From Paucidesulfovibrio sp050251775 (GTDB lineage: Bacteria > Desulfobacterota > Desulfovibrionia > Desulfovibrionales > Desulfovibrionaceae), in NCBI GenBank assembly GCA_050251775.1, contig JBFWMD010000026.1:1-40507 (forward strand): 40,507 bases of DNA, given 5' to 3'. Under the pieces are notes generated by a model. The model saw nothing but the letters and a program-made list of their open reading frames with translations, made no database searches and was not told the DNA's origin. This document shows, piece after piece, positions 30,073-38,218 of the stretch (the first letter of the stretch is position 1; each line of letters begins with the position of its first letter). The position numbers were made by a program, and so were the translations under genes.

Positions 30073-30442
30073 GCGAGCCTCACTGGAAAAAGATTAGAAA
30101 AATTGTAAAATATTGAAATTCGATAAAAGCGGACGGCTATGCCGTCGGGTCATGCGCGTGTTTCCGCCCTCGTGGAGAAGCTCCGGCGGACGCCTGGCGT
30201 CCGGCGGCGAAGGGTAGGGAACATCTCCGCGAGCCGCTCCTGAAAGGCGGCAAAGAAAACCAATACGCTCCGGAGCGTCACAAATGAATACCTCCGGGCG
30301 AATACTTCCGTTCAACCTGTTCCGGCCCAAGAATACCGGGTCGAACGGCAGCGGACGTGCAGCGGGCATGGATTCATGGCGCGGCCTTTGTCCTGAGTCG
30401 CAACGTCTGGCCAGGACGGGCTGCCCTTTCCGGGCCGGCGGG
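30073..30442. other. Gap between rng and the radical-SAM gene
   Basis: The rng leader hairpins fill 30073-30280. From 30281 to 30442 I see no ORF or structure I can name, and no clear terminator for the radical-SAM gene ending at 30443. Confidence 0.5.
30090..30278 (-). promoter_or_regulatory. Structured, AU-rich 5' leader of rng
   Basis: Upstream of the rng start, the minus-strand leader would carry hairpins ACGCTCCGGAGCGT (30265-30278), CGGACGCC-T-GGCGTCCG (30187-30203) and GACGGC-TAT-GCCGTC (30132-30146). A roughly 40-nt AU-rich stretch (30090-30130) then leads to the ribosome site. Hairpins plus an AU-rich single strand are how E. coli rne mRNA senses and limits its own enzyme, so similar autoregulation is plausible. 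Confidence 0.4.
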
Positions 30443-31384
30443 CTAGCGCTCCGTGCGCCGCAGGGAGTAGAACGGGCCTTCTTCGGCCTCGCGTGCGTTC
30501 AGTTCGTCGCGTTCCTTCAAAATCTGGAGGCCCTGCCGGATCCGTTCGGCATCAAGTCCGAGTCCGCCCGCCAACTGTAGTACGGTTTGCGGTCTGCGCG
30601 CAAGGGAGGAGCGGATTGCCTCCACGGCCTCTTCCAGAGGCAGTTCGCGGACGCGCGCCTCGGCCCGCAGATCGTGGCTATCAAACGCGCCCAGGGCCGA
30701 GCGCCAGCGTTCCAGGGTGGCCGCGTCCACAGCCTTTGCGGAGTCCAGCGTGCCCGGCCTGGAGAGCGTGACCACATCCACCCGGTCCGGGTCCAGCCGG
30801 GGCACGAACTCCGAGAGCAGTCGCAGATTTTCCTCGGAGTCGTTGTAGCCGCGCGCCAGGAGCACCTCCAGAAAAATGGCCCCGGAAAATTCCTGCCGGA
30901 AATCCAGCAGCCCCTGGGCGATGGTCTGCGGGCCAAGACCCGGAACACAGCGGTTGAGTCGGCGCATTTCCTGGGGTACGAGGGTATCCAGGGACGGGAG
31001 AACCACATCCGCGAGACAGAGGTCCCGGCGCACCTCGGGCAGGTGCATCAGCGTGGAATTGGTCAGCACGGCCACGGGTTTGCCCGGCAGGATTTCGCGC
31101 ACGCCCCGGATGACCGCGCCGAACTCCGTGTTCAGGGTGGGCTCGCCGGAGCCGCCCAGGGTCACGTATTCCGTGTCACGGTCCTGCGCGGCCCACTGGG
31201 TCAGCTCGTCCAGAATGTCCTGGGCCGGAACCCAGGCGCGTCGCTCCAGGGTCAGGGTGCTGGTGGCCCCGACTTCGCAGTAGGCGCAGTCCATGCTGCA
31301 AATTTTTTCGCGCAGCAGGTCCAGCCCCAGGGAGAGGCCGAGCCTGCCGGACATGACCGGTCCGAAGATGTAAGTGAATGCCAT
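30443..31384 (-). CDS. Radical-SAM protein of unknown function
   Basis: This 313-aa protein starts at 31384 after GGAAACCCGC. The N-terminus YIFGPVMSGRLGLSLGLDLL precedes the [4Fe-4S] motif CSMDCAYCEVG (CxxxCxxC). VTLGGSGEPTLN is the SAM-binding GGE-like motif, and the barrel extends to about residue 235. The last 60-70 residues resemble a small winged helix (TVLQLAGGLGLDAERIRQGLQ), which could bind nucleic acid. Family relatives are annotated only as radical-SAM proteins. It is divergent from trmI with an 84-bp shared control region. Confidence 0.82.
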   Translation of the reverse strand: MAFTYIFGPVMSGRLGLSLGLDLLREKICSMDCAYCEVGATSTLTLERRAWVPAQDILDELTQWAAQDRDTEYVTLGGSGEPTLNTEFGAVIRGVREILPGKPVAVLTNSTLMHLPEVRRDLCLADVVLPSLDTLVPQEMRRLNRCVPGLGPQTIAQGLLDFRQEFSGAIFLEVLLARGYNDSEENLRLLSEFVPRLDPDRVDVVTLSRPGTLDSAKAVDAATLERWRSALGAFDSHDLRAEARVRELPLEEAVEAIRSSLARRPQTVLQLAGGLGLDAERIRQGLQILKERDELNAREAEEGPFYSLRRTER

Positions 31385-31468
31385 GCGGGTTTCCAGACCG
31401 TATCCGGCTTGACGAGGTGCGGGCCGCTGCCGTACCTGATGGTGCGCACACAGCGCCAGGAGGATACC

Positions 31469-32413
31469 ATGTTGAATTCGGGAGATTTGGTACTGCTCAT
31501 CAGCCCCAAGGGCAAGCGGTATCTGCATAAGCTTGATCCGCAGGCCGAGGTGCATACCCACGACGGGCGCATCCTGATGTCCGAGGTGTCGGAAGTCGGG
31601 TACGGACACCGCGTCCGCACCCACCTGGGCAGACCCTATCTCGTGCTCCGGCCCACTGTGCACGATTTGATCAAGAACGTGAAGCGTTCAACGCAGATCA
31701 TGTATCCGAAAGAGATCGGCTACCTGCTGCTCAAGCTGGGCGTCGGTCCCGGAACCACGGTCATCGAGTCCGGCACGGGCTCCGGCGGCCTGACCACGGC
31801 CCTGGCCTGGTACGTGGGCGACACCGGCAAGGTCATCACCTACGAGCGGCGCGAGGAATTTTACAAGCTGGCCCGCAAGAACCTGGAGCGCGTGGGCCTG
31901 GCCCACCGCGTGGAGCAGGTCAACCAGGATATCACCGAGGGCTTCCGCCACAGCGGGGCGCATTCCCTGTTCCTGGACGTGCGCACGCCCTGGGATTACC
32001 TCGACGCCATTCCGTCGGCGGTCATCCCCGGCGCCATGTGCGGCTTTCTGCTGCCCACGGTGAACCAGGTCAGCGATCTTTTGCGCGGGCTGGAGCAGGG
32101 ACCCTTCCAGGACCTCGAGGTCCTGGAGATTCTGGTGCGGCGCTACAAGCCCGTGCCCGACCGCCTGCGGCCCGAAGACCGCATGGTCGCGCACACCGGT
32201 TTTTTGATCTTTGCCCGCTACATCGAACCGGACGCCGCGCCCGGTCTGGACGGCGACGCGCTGGCCGATCCGGACGAACTGCCCGAGGAGACCGACGGCG
32301 GAACACTGGAGCCGCAGGCGGGGGCGGACGTGGCGAGCGAGGGACCGGGGCACGACGCCACACAGACAGGCCACGTGGAGACCGAAGACCGGGACGTGAC
32401 CGACGCGCACTGA
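31469..32413 (+). CDS. trmI: tRNA (adenine-58-N1)-methyltransferase TrmI
   Basis: This 314-aa SAM-dependent methyltransferase starts at 31469 after CAGGAGGATACC. An N-terminal beta domain (about residues 1-75; GDLVLLISPKGKRYL) precedes the Rossmann fold. Motif I reads VIESGTGSGGLTTALAW, motif II ITYERREEF and the active region SLFLDVRTPWDYL. It methylates A58 in the T-loop of tRNA. After about residue 250 there is an acidic, low-complexity tail of about 60 residues not found in most bacterial TrmI proteins; it is probably disordered. Confidence 0.92.
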   Translation: MLNSGDLVLLISPKGKRYLHKLDPQAEVHTHDGRILMSEVSEVGYGHRVRTHLGRPYLVLRPTVHDLIKNVKRSTQIMYPKEIGYLLLKLGVGPGTTVIESGTGSGGLTTALAWYVGDTGKVITYERREEFYKLARKNLERVGLAHRVEQVNQDITEGFRHSGAHSLFLDVRTPWDYLDAIPSAVIPGAMCGFLLPTVNQVSDLLRGLEQGPFQDLEVLEILVRRYKPVPDRLRPEDRMVAHTGFLIFARYIEPDAAPGLDGDALADPDELPEETDGGTLEPQAGADVASEGPGHDATQTGHVETEDRDVTDAH

Positions 32414-32465
32414 GGTGCGCGGCCACGCGCGGGCCTGTCCCCAAGCCGCAAGACGGAGGGCGACC

Positions 32466-33155
32466 ATGAATGCGACCGTGAATGCGACCGTTGACCGCCG
32501 ACCTTTCCTGGGCCTGCGGGACCCCCTGGCCGGGTTCACGCATCTGCTCGGCGCTTTGGGCGGTGTGGCCGCCCTGGTGTTGCTGCTCGTGCGCGGCGCG
32601 ACCCAGGGAACGGCCTGGCACGTGGCCTCCTTTGCCGTGTTCGGAGCGGGCATGATCCTGCTCTACACCGCGAGCACGCTCTATCACTGGATTCCCTACA
32701 GCGAACGGCGCACGCCCCGGCTGCGCAAGCTGGACCACGTGATGATCTTCGTGATGATCGCCGGGACCTACACGCCCATCTGCCTCGTGCCCCTGCGCGG
32801 GGCCTGGGGCTGGTCCATTTTGGGCGCGGTCTGGGGCATGGCGCTGGTGGGCGGCGTGGTCAAGCTCTTCTGGATGGGCGCACCGCGCTGGCTCTCCACA
32901 GGCTTCTACATCGTCATGGGCTGGGTGGCCGTGGTGGGCATCTGGCCCCTGGTCCAGGCGCTCTCGCCCGGCGCCGTGGTCTGGCTTGTGGCCGGCGGCC
33001 TGAGCTACACCCTGGGCGGCGTTGTCTACGCGCTGAAGCGGCCCGATCCCTGGCCCCGCGTGTTCGGCTTCCACGAGATCTTCCACGTCTTCGTGCTGCT
33101 CGGCAGCTTCTGCCACTTCTGGATGATGTACGCCTACATCGCCCGGCATCCCTGA
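32466..33155 (+). CDS. trhA: Hemolysin III / TrhA family membrane protein (PAQR)
   Basis: This 229-aa seven-helix PAQR-family protein starts at 32466 after GGAGGGCGACC. Conserved motifs include TASTLYHWIPYSE, KLDHVMIFVMIAGTYTPI and FHEIFHVFVLLGSFCHFWMM. Their His, Asp and Ser residues form the zinc-dependent hydrolase-like site of PAQR proteins. Bacterial members (YqfA/TrhA) influence membrane lipid balance and energetics; the hemolysin name is historical. It follows trmI by 52 bp. A GC hairpin (33171-33186) without T-tract lies after the stop. Confidence 0.9.
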   Translation: MNATVNATVDRRPFLGLRDPLAGFTHLLGALGGVAALVLLLVRGATQGTAWHVASFAVFGAGMILLYTASTLYHWIPYSERRTPRLRKLDHVMIFVMIAGTYTPICLVPLRGAWGWSILGAVWGMALVGGVVKLFWMGAPRWLSTGFYIVMGWVAVVGIWPLVQALSPGAVVWLVAGGLSYTLGGVVYALKRPDPWPRVFGFHEIFHVFVLLGSFCHFWMMYAYIARHP

Positions 33156-33355
33156 GCGGACGGGAAGGCGGCTCTCCCTGAGCCGCGCTTCAGTCTGAAT
33201 GCTTACGTTCATCCCGTTGACGAAGGTGCGGCGTGCGTGCGGCTTTGGCTGGTTGCCCGCTTGCGGGCGCGACCGGACACGGCGCAGGGCGTTTCAGCAG
33301 AGTGGTCCGACGATCTTTGTCGCTTCCGGTCCTTTGGCCGCTCTTGTTATTGGGG

Positions 33356-34339
33356 TCAGCGGAATTTGGCCCGAGAGCGGATGTCTTCGGGCAACGTCAG
33401 GCCGAAGCGGGCCAGTTGCTTCTTGTTGAAGAAGAATTGGCCCTGTTGATCCATGGAGGTCGTTGGGAGGCTGGGCATTTTTCCCTCCAGGATGTCTCGT
33501 GCCATAAGTGCGGCCAAGCTGGCGTGCTGCTCTCCGAAGATGACGTAGGCGCCCACTGTGCCGTCGTCGCCCACGGCATAGTCCTGGTAAGCGAAGATCG
33601 GCACAGTGCTGTGTTCGGAGGTCCAGCGGATCACGCTCTCCACGGGAACATGCACCCCGGAGGCGTCTTTCAGGTTGTGGTAAACAGGCATGGTGATGAA
33701 GTCGTGGCTGTCCGAGGTCAGGATGCGTTGTTTCCATTCGGTCCAGTTTTTGGCCAATGCGTAGTCCACACGGACACCGTCGATGACAACCTGTTTTCGG
33801 TCCATGAAATTGACTTCCACGAGAGCTCTGGACGTTGGGCTGTCGTCCATGAGCACGAACGCTGTTTTCGGGGCGGGAATGATTCTGATCAAATGGCGAA
33901 GCCAGGGGAAAAGCGGCACGCGCTCCAGCACGCCCGTGACGTTTGCCGGGATGTTTTTTTCGAAGTATTTCCGTGGATTGTTATTGATGCCGAAAAAGAC
34001 AACAGGTTTTCCGCTTTCAGCGATACGCGGTCCGAGCAGCCGCAGGGCGTTGTCGTCTCCGATCATCACGAGGTCGGGGTCCAGACGGCGGAAGGTGTCC
34101 ATGGCCGCCTCGGCCTGGGCAGCAAATTCGGATTCCGGGATTCTTTTCGTGTCGAGATACACGTGGTCCAGTTGTGCGACTTTGCCGAGGGCGTTTTCTA
34201 TCCCTTGATCGCACTGTCCGGTCCAGGGCAGATCGGGATGGTAGCTGTGGATAACGAGCACCATTGGTTGGCTCGCGAATGCATCCCAGCCGAAAATCAA
34301 TCCGGCCACTGCCACCAGCGCTGCCATGAAGCGTAGCAT
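33356..34339 (-). CDS. Orphan periplasmic ABC-type substrate-binding protein
   Basis: This 327-aa protein starts at 34339 after AGAGGTCAGACA. A signal peptide (MLRFMAALVAVAGLIFGWDAF, predicted cleavage after ASA/FAS near residue 23) precedes a two-lobed type I binding fold: VLVIHSYHPDLPW, DPDLVMIGDDNALR, GKPVVFFGINNNP and VGAYVIFGEQHASLAA. This matches the ABC_sub_bind (TrpX-like) family. No permease or ATPase lies nearby, so it may feed an unlinked transporter or a membrane sensor. The ligand is unknown. Overall GC looks lower than its neighbours (local impression only). Confidence 0.8.
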   Translation of the reverse strand: MLRFMAALVAVAGLIFGWDAFASQPMVLVIHSYHPDLPWTGQCDQGIENALGKVAQLDHVYLDTKRIPESEFAAQAEAAMDTFRRLDPDLVMIGDDNALRLLGPRIAESGKPVVFFGINNNPRKYFEKNIPANVTGVLERVPLFPWLRHLIRIIPAPKTAFVLMDDSPTSRALVEVNFMDRKQVVIDGVRVDYALAKNWTEWKQRILTSDSHDFITMPVYHNLKDASGVHVPVESVIRWTSEHSTVPIFAYQDYAVGDDGTVGAYVIFGEQHASLAALMARDILEGKMPSLPTTSMDQQGQFFFNKKQLARFGLTLPEDIRSRAKFR

Positions 34340-34587
34340 TGTCTGACCTCTGGGCATCGTTTTCGTCTCAATATGGCAGTATATGCATCTTGGCAACAGG
34401 ATTCTGGAATATATGTAGGAATCGACGCGCAATCGTGCATTTCGTCGCTCAAATCGGTCAGCAAGGCGGGATGTGGAATGGCTTTTCCCAGGAGACTTGA
34501 AAATTTCCGTCTGGGCTCTTCTCCCAAAACGCTCCTTGTGCTACGCAGGCGTATCGCAAGCCCTTGCGCAAAGGAACGTTTGAACAG

Positions 34588-35085
34588 ATGAATCATGACA
34601 ACTTGTTCGCTTTGTGTCGTTTCAGAAAAGGGCGGCGCGCACTGCCGCAGCCACTTCTTCTCGTGTTTTGTCTGTTTTTTTTGGTTTCGCCTGCCCTGGC
34701 CGCTCCGTCAGCCAAATGGCCCGTAAGCTGTGAATTCCGGGGCTTGAGCGAAACTCTGGCCGAACATGGCGTGGACTCGGACAGTCTGCCGCTGTTTATG
34801 AGCGAACTGGCAAGGGAGGATGAATTGCTGGTCTCGGCGAGCCTCTATGCCACCGAGAACAAGGCACTGGATGTCCACGGATTTGACGAGCAGACAGGCA
34901 AGGCCAGCTTCGTGCTGACCCTGAACCTGGAGAACGGCTGCGTTCTGGAAACACGAGAGAATATCTGCTTTTGGGAGCGGTTGGACAAATGCCTGAGCCG
35001 CGAGGTCAAGGACGCGCTGCGCATCTACCGTCAAATGGAGCGCAAGGGCATGGTTCAGCCCGGCGCGCACATCCTCAACCTCTGA
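34588..35085 (+). CDS. Secreted protein of unknown function
   Basis: This 165-aa protein has a signal peptide: the basic stretch RFRKGRR, the hydrophobic LLLVFCLFFLVSPALAA, then APSAKW. The mature part (about 125 residues) is acidic and carries three cysteines (CEFRG, GCVLETRENICFW, KCLSREV), which could form disulfides. I recognise no family. I prefer the ATG at 34588 over an in-frame TTG at 34564. It is followed after 10 bp by the converging activase gene, without a visible terminator. Confidence 0.65.
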   Translation: MNHDNLFALCRFRKGRRALPQPLLLVFCLFFLVSPALAAPSAKWPVSCEFRGLSETLAEHGVDSDSLPLFMSELAREDELLVSASLYATENKALDVHGFDEQTGKASFVLTLNLENGCVLETRENICFWERLDKCLSREVKDALRIYRQMERKGMVQPGAHILNL

Positions 35086-35095
35086 ACTCCGGCCT

Positions 35096-35863
35096 TTATT
35101 CCAGCCCGAGCAGTGCCGCGCCCACGGCCCCGGTCATGTCCGGCTCGTCCGGCAGGAGCAATCCTTCGCCCGGCGCAAGCCCCAGTTCCCCGGCCAGGAG
35201 CATGCGCACGCAGGGATTGTTGGCCACGCCGCCCACAAAGACCAGGGGCGCTTGCAGGCCCACGCGGGTGAGCATGTTCAGGGTTCGCCGTACAATGGCC
35301 CGGTGCAGGCCCAGGGCGATGTCCTCGGGTTCGGCTCCCTCGGCCATGAGCGAGGTGGCCTCGGTCTCTGCAAAGACTGTACACATGCTGTTGATGGTCG
35401 GCGGATTCTTGCCGCGCAGGGCGAATGCGCCGAATTCCTCCACGGGCATCTGGAAGACCGAGGCCGTGTATTCGAGGAATTTTCCCGTGCCCGCAGCGCA
35501 ACGGTCATTCATTTCGAATTTGCCCACGCGTCCGTTTTCCAGCAGGGCGATGGCCTTGGTGTCCTGGCCGCCGATGTCCAGCACGGTGCGCGCCGAGGGA
35601 AAGAAGTGCGCGGCTCCGGCGGCGTGGGCCTTGATTTCCGTGACCTTGCGCACGGGCAGTCCCAGGTCGAGCTTCAACGCCAAGTCGCGGCCATAGCCTG
35701 TGGCCACCAGTCCCTGGATCACCACTCCTTCCAAGAGTTTCCGGCACTGGGCCACTGGCGAAAAGGTCGTGGGCAGGCGGGCCGCATGCAAGACCCGCCC
35801 CCCTTGCACCACGGCCAGCTCGATGCTCCGGGAGCCGATGTCCAGCCCGGCGATGCGGCTCAA
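35096..35863 (-). CDS. Activase of the YjiL/HgdC family (ATP-dependent Fe-S reductase)
   Basis: This 255-aa BadF/BadG/HgdC-family ATPase carries the actin-like phosphate loops GLDIGSRSIELAVV and VLDIGGQDTKAI. The two cysteines that hold the dimer-bridging [4Fe-4S] cluster appear in NDRCAAGTGKFLE and SMCTVFAETEA. Such activases couple ATP hydrolysis to one-electron reduction of a partner Fe-S protein. The partner is encoded immediately upstream with a 4-nt overlap. The pair corresponds to E. coli YjiL/YjiM. Confidence 0.9.
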   Translation of the reverse strand: MSRIAGLDIGSRSIELAVVQGGRVLHAARLPTTFSPVAQCRKLLEGVVIQGLVATGYGRDLALKLDLGLPVRKVTEIKAHAAGAAHFFPSARTVLDIGGQDTKAIALLENGRVGKFEMNDRCAAGTGKFLEYTASVFQMPVEEFGAFALRGKNPPTINSMCTVFAETEATSLMAEGAEPEDIALGLHRAIVRRTLNMLTRVGLQAPLVFVGGVANNPCVRMLLAGELGLAPGEGLLLPDEPDMTGAVGAALLGLE

Positions 35864-37134
35864 CCCAAGGTCTCCACAAAGGCCTCCACCCGCGTCTTGA
35901 GCTGCTGCACATCCTCCATGCTGTAATCCGTCTCAATGCTCAGGCTGGGGATGCCCGCGCCTGTGAGCACCTTGTCCAGGCGGATGCTCTCGTTGGCGTA
36001 GGGCTGGCAGAAGAGCAGATTGTACTGGATCACGCCATCCGCCTTGAGCGTCTTGGCCAGATCCATGACGTTCCGCTGGCGTTCCGCATTGGGCGTGAAG
36101 CAGGCGCAGTCGATCTTCATGTAGCGGTCCGCGATGGCGTCGAGCATCTCATCCAGACTCTGGCCGGATTCGTCCACCAGATCGCGCGTGTTGCGCGTGC
36201 CGATGCAGGATTCCTCGCCCACGATGACCGCTCCCGAGCCCTCCACGATGTATGGGAGCTTCCAGTTGGGCACGGCCATGGGACAGCCCGAGAGCAGCAG
36301 GCGCGGAGTCTTGGGATCGGCCACTCCTTTGCCCAGGGCCACGCGCGTCTCCAACTCGTCGCAGAGCTCGTTCATTTTGTCCGTGAAGCGCACCGGGTCG
36401 TCATAAAAGCTGATCTGGTTCACGAGCAGGGCGTCGCGGCCCGAAATAGGCGCGGGCGAGGCCGCGCGCAGAGCGGTCAGCCGCTGAAGCGCGCGCCGCT
36501 TGTCGTTGACGATTCTGATGCCCTTTGCCAGCCGCTCGGGCGTGATGGTCACGCCGGTGAGCTGTTCCACGGCCTCCATGTAGCGCAGCACCTCGGCCTT
36601 CCAGAGCGCGCGGTCCGCCGCGTTTTTCTGCTGGGGCACTTCCATGATGTGCATGTTCACCAGCTCACCGAACGGTTCGTAGGCCTTTTTCTTGCCGTCG
36701 CAAGTGGTCTCACCCACGATCAGGTCGCAGGATTCGGTGTAGGGACAGAGCCGGGCCAGCTTGAAGCCGATGAAGGACTTGATCAGCGAGCAGGTGTTGC
36801 GCGGAACCATGGTCTCGGCCAGCTCCTTGCCCGCCTCGGCTCCGGCGCAGAGGCCCACCTGGACCGCGTCCGCCGCCAGGGTGATCTCTTCAGGGACGAA
36901 AACGCAGAACGTGCCGATGACCTTGCGGCCCTGGGTCTTGGCCTCCTGGATTTCCTGGATGCGCAGGCCGTGGACCTCGGAAAGCACGAAGTCGAGGTAT
37001 TCCGCGCCGCGCAGGCGGCCCTGCTGGGAAAGATAGATGTCTCCGTAGAACTTGCCGAGCACGCCGAGCAGCGCGTCGTGGGCTTCCAGGTCGAGGTCCA
37101 GGCGTTCCCACATTTCCTTGTATTGGTTCGTCAT
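35860..37134 (-). CDS. YjiM-like double-cubane-cluster reductase (HgdB superfamily)
   Basis: This 424-aa protein starts at 37134 after AGGAGCCGGAAG. It belongs to the 2-hydroxyacyl-CoA dehydratase (HgdB) superfamily and resembles E. coli YjiM closely: KVIGTFCVFVPEEI, VPRNTCSLIKS, VGETTCDGKKKAYE, RALWKAEVLR and SIETDYSMEDV. It occurs as one subunit with its activase rather than the alpha/beta pair of true dehydratases. That arrangement is the one found for double-cubane-cluster proteins that carry an [8Fe-9S] cofactor (established for Carboxydothermus) and reduce small molecules such as acetylene in vitro. The physiological substrate is unknown. Confidence 0.88.
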   Translation of the reverse strand: MTNQYKEMWERLDLDLEAHDALLGVLGKFYGDIYLSQQGRLRGAEYLDFVLSEVHGLRIQEIQEAKTQGRKVIGTFCVFVPEEITLAADAVQVGLCAGAEAGKELAETMVPRNTCSLIKSFIGFKLARLCPYTESCDLIVGETTCDGKKKAYEPFGELVNMHIMEVPQQKNAADRALWKAEVLRYMEAVEQLTGVTITPERLAKGIRIVNDKRRALQRLTALRAASPAPISGRDALLVNQISFYDDPVRFTDKMNELCDELETRVALGKGVADPKTPRLLLSGCPMAVPNWKLPYIVEGSGAVIVGEESCIGTRNTRDLVDESGQSLDEMLDAIADRYMKIDCACFTPNAERQRNVMDLAKTLKADGVIQYNLLFCQPYANESIRLDKVLTGAGIPSLSIETDYSMEDVQQLKTRVEAFVETLG

Positions 37135-37276
37135 CTTCCGGCTCCTGTTGGTTGCGGCAAAAATCAATTCAATGGATCATTAAACCTGATGGATGGAGAG
37201 GTAAAGCATCCGGCACTTGTCGCGGCTTTGGCACTGTCCGCTTGTCAAACGCCGTCGGGGTGCATAGCGTGGATGC

Positions 37277-38164
37277 ATGCACAGCCCGATCCGAGAAAAA
37301 CGCGCCGCACCTGCCCCGGAGCCGCATGCTCGCCCGGAGGAATCCGCCCGGTCCTGGCTCCCGGCGGAACTGCCCGGCGTGGAACTGCTCCGCGCCCGGT
37401 TCGTGCGCCAGAATTTCGCGCGGCATTTCCACCGCCGCTATGCCGTGGGCGTCATCGAGCAGGGCGGCATGGCCTTCCGCTACCTGGGCCGCGATCTCGT
37501 GGCCCCTGCCGGAAGCGTGAATCTGGTGGTTCCGGGCGAGCCGCACGACGGCCACGCGGCCGGGGGCGCGGGCTGGACCTACCGGATGTTCTACCTTGAT
37601 CCGCACTGGTTGGGCCGCGCCGCCGAGGAGCTTTCCGGGCGTGGCTGTGCGCGCCTGCCGCACTTCAACGCGGGCGTGCTCGACGATCCGCTGTTGGCCG
37701 CGTCCATCCGCGCCCTGCATGCCGGGCTGGACACGGGCACGTTTTCCACGCTGGAGGCCCAGACCCGGTTGTACGCGCTGCTGACCCGCTGGATTGCCCA
37801 CCATGCGGAAAGTCGAACGGTCCGGCCCGGTTCCTGCCAGGAGCCCGAGGCCGTGCGTCGTGTCCGCGCCCTGCTGGAAGAGCGCCATGCCGAGGACCTC
37901 GGCCTGGACGAGTTGGCCAGGGCAGCGGAACTGAGTCCGTTCCATCTGGCCCGGGTCTTTTGCCGCAGCGTGGGCCTGCCGCCCCATGCCTACCTGACCC
38001 AGGTCCGGGTGCGCCGGGCGCGCGAACTGCTGGCCGGGCCGCAATCCCTGGCGGACATCGCGGCCTGCGTGGGGTTTGCGGACCAGAGCCACCTGACCCG
38101 CCATTTCAAGCGCATTGTGGGCCTGCCGCCGGGTCGCTGGCGCAAGATCGTTCAAGACCGCTGA
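37277..38164 (+). CDS. AraC-family transcriptional regulator
   Basis: This 295-aa regulator has an N-terminal cupin-like AraC sensing domain (about residues 30-180; FHRRYAVGVIEQGGMAF, LVVPGEPHDG). Two helix-turn-helix motifs follow at the C-terminus (about 200-290; LDELARAAELSPFHLARVF and SLADIAACVGFADQSHLTR, with the HFKRIVGLPPGRWRK tail). It precedes an EamA transporter by 54 bp on the same strand. AraC regulators of this type often control such a neighbouring exporter, so local regulation is likely. The inducer is unknown. Confidence 0.92.
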   Translation: MHSPIREKRAAPAPEPHARPEESARSWLPAELPGVELLRARFVRQNFARHFHRRYAVGVIEQGGMAFRYLGRDLVAPAGSVNLVVPGEPHDGHAAGGAGWTYRMFYLDPHWLGRAAEELSGRGCARLPHFNAGVLDDPLLAASIRALHAGLDTGTFSTLEAQTRLYALLTRWIAHHAESRTVRPGSCQEPEAVRRVRALLEERHAEDLGLDELARAAELSPFHLARVFCRSVGLPPHAYLTQVRVRRARELLAGPQSLADIAACVGFADQSHLTRHFKRIVGLPPGRWRKIVQDR

Positions 38165-38218
38165 AGCATTTTCCCGCAGCATGCGCCTGCAACCGGAACC
38201 ACCGGAACAGGGGAACGC

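Noticed and set aside
35860..37134. Reading the HgdB-like gene as a 2-hydroxyglutaryl-CoA dehydratase subunit
   Set aside because: Only one large subunit is present and it matches E. coli YjiM motifs, so the double-cubane reductase reading is preferred.
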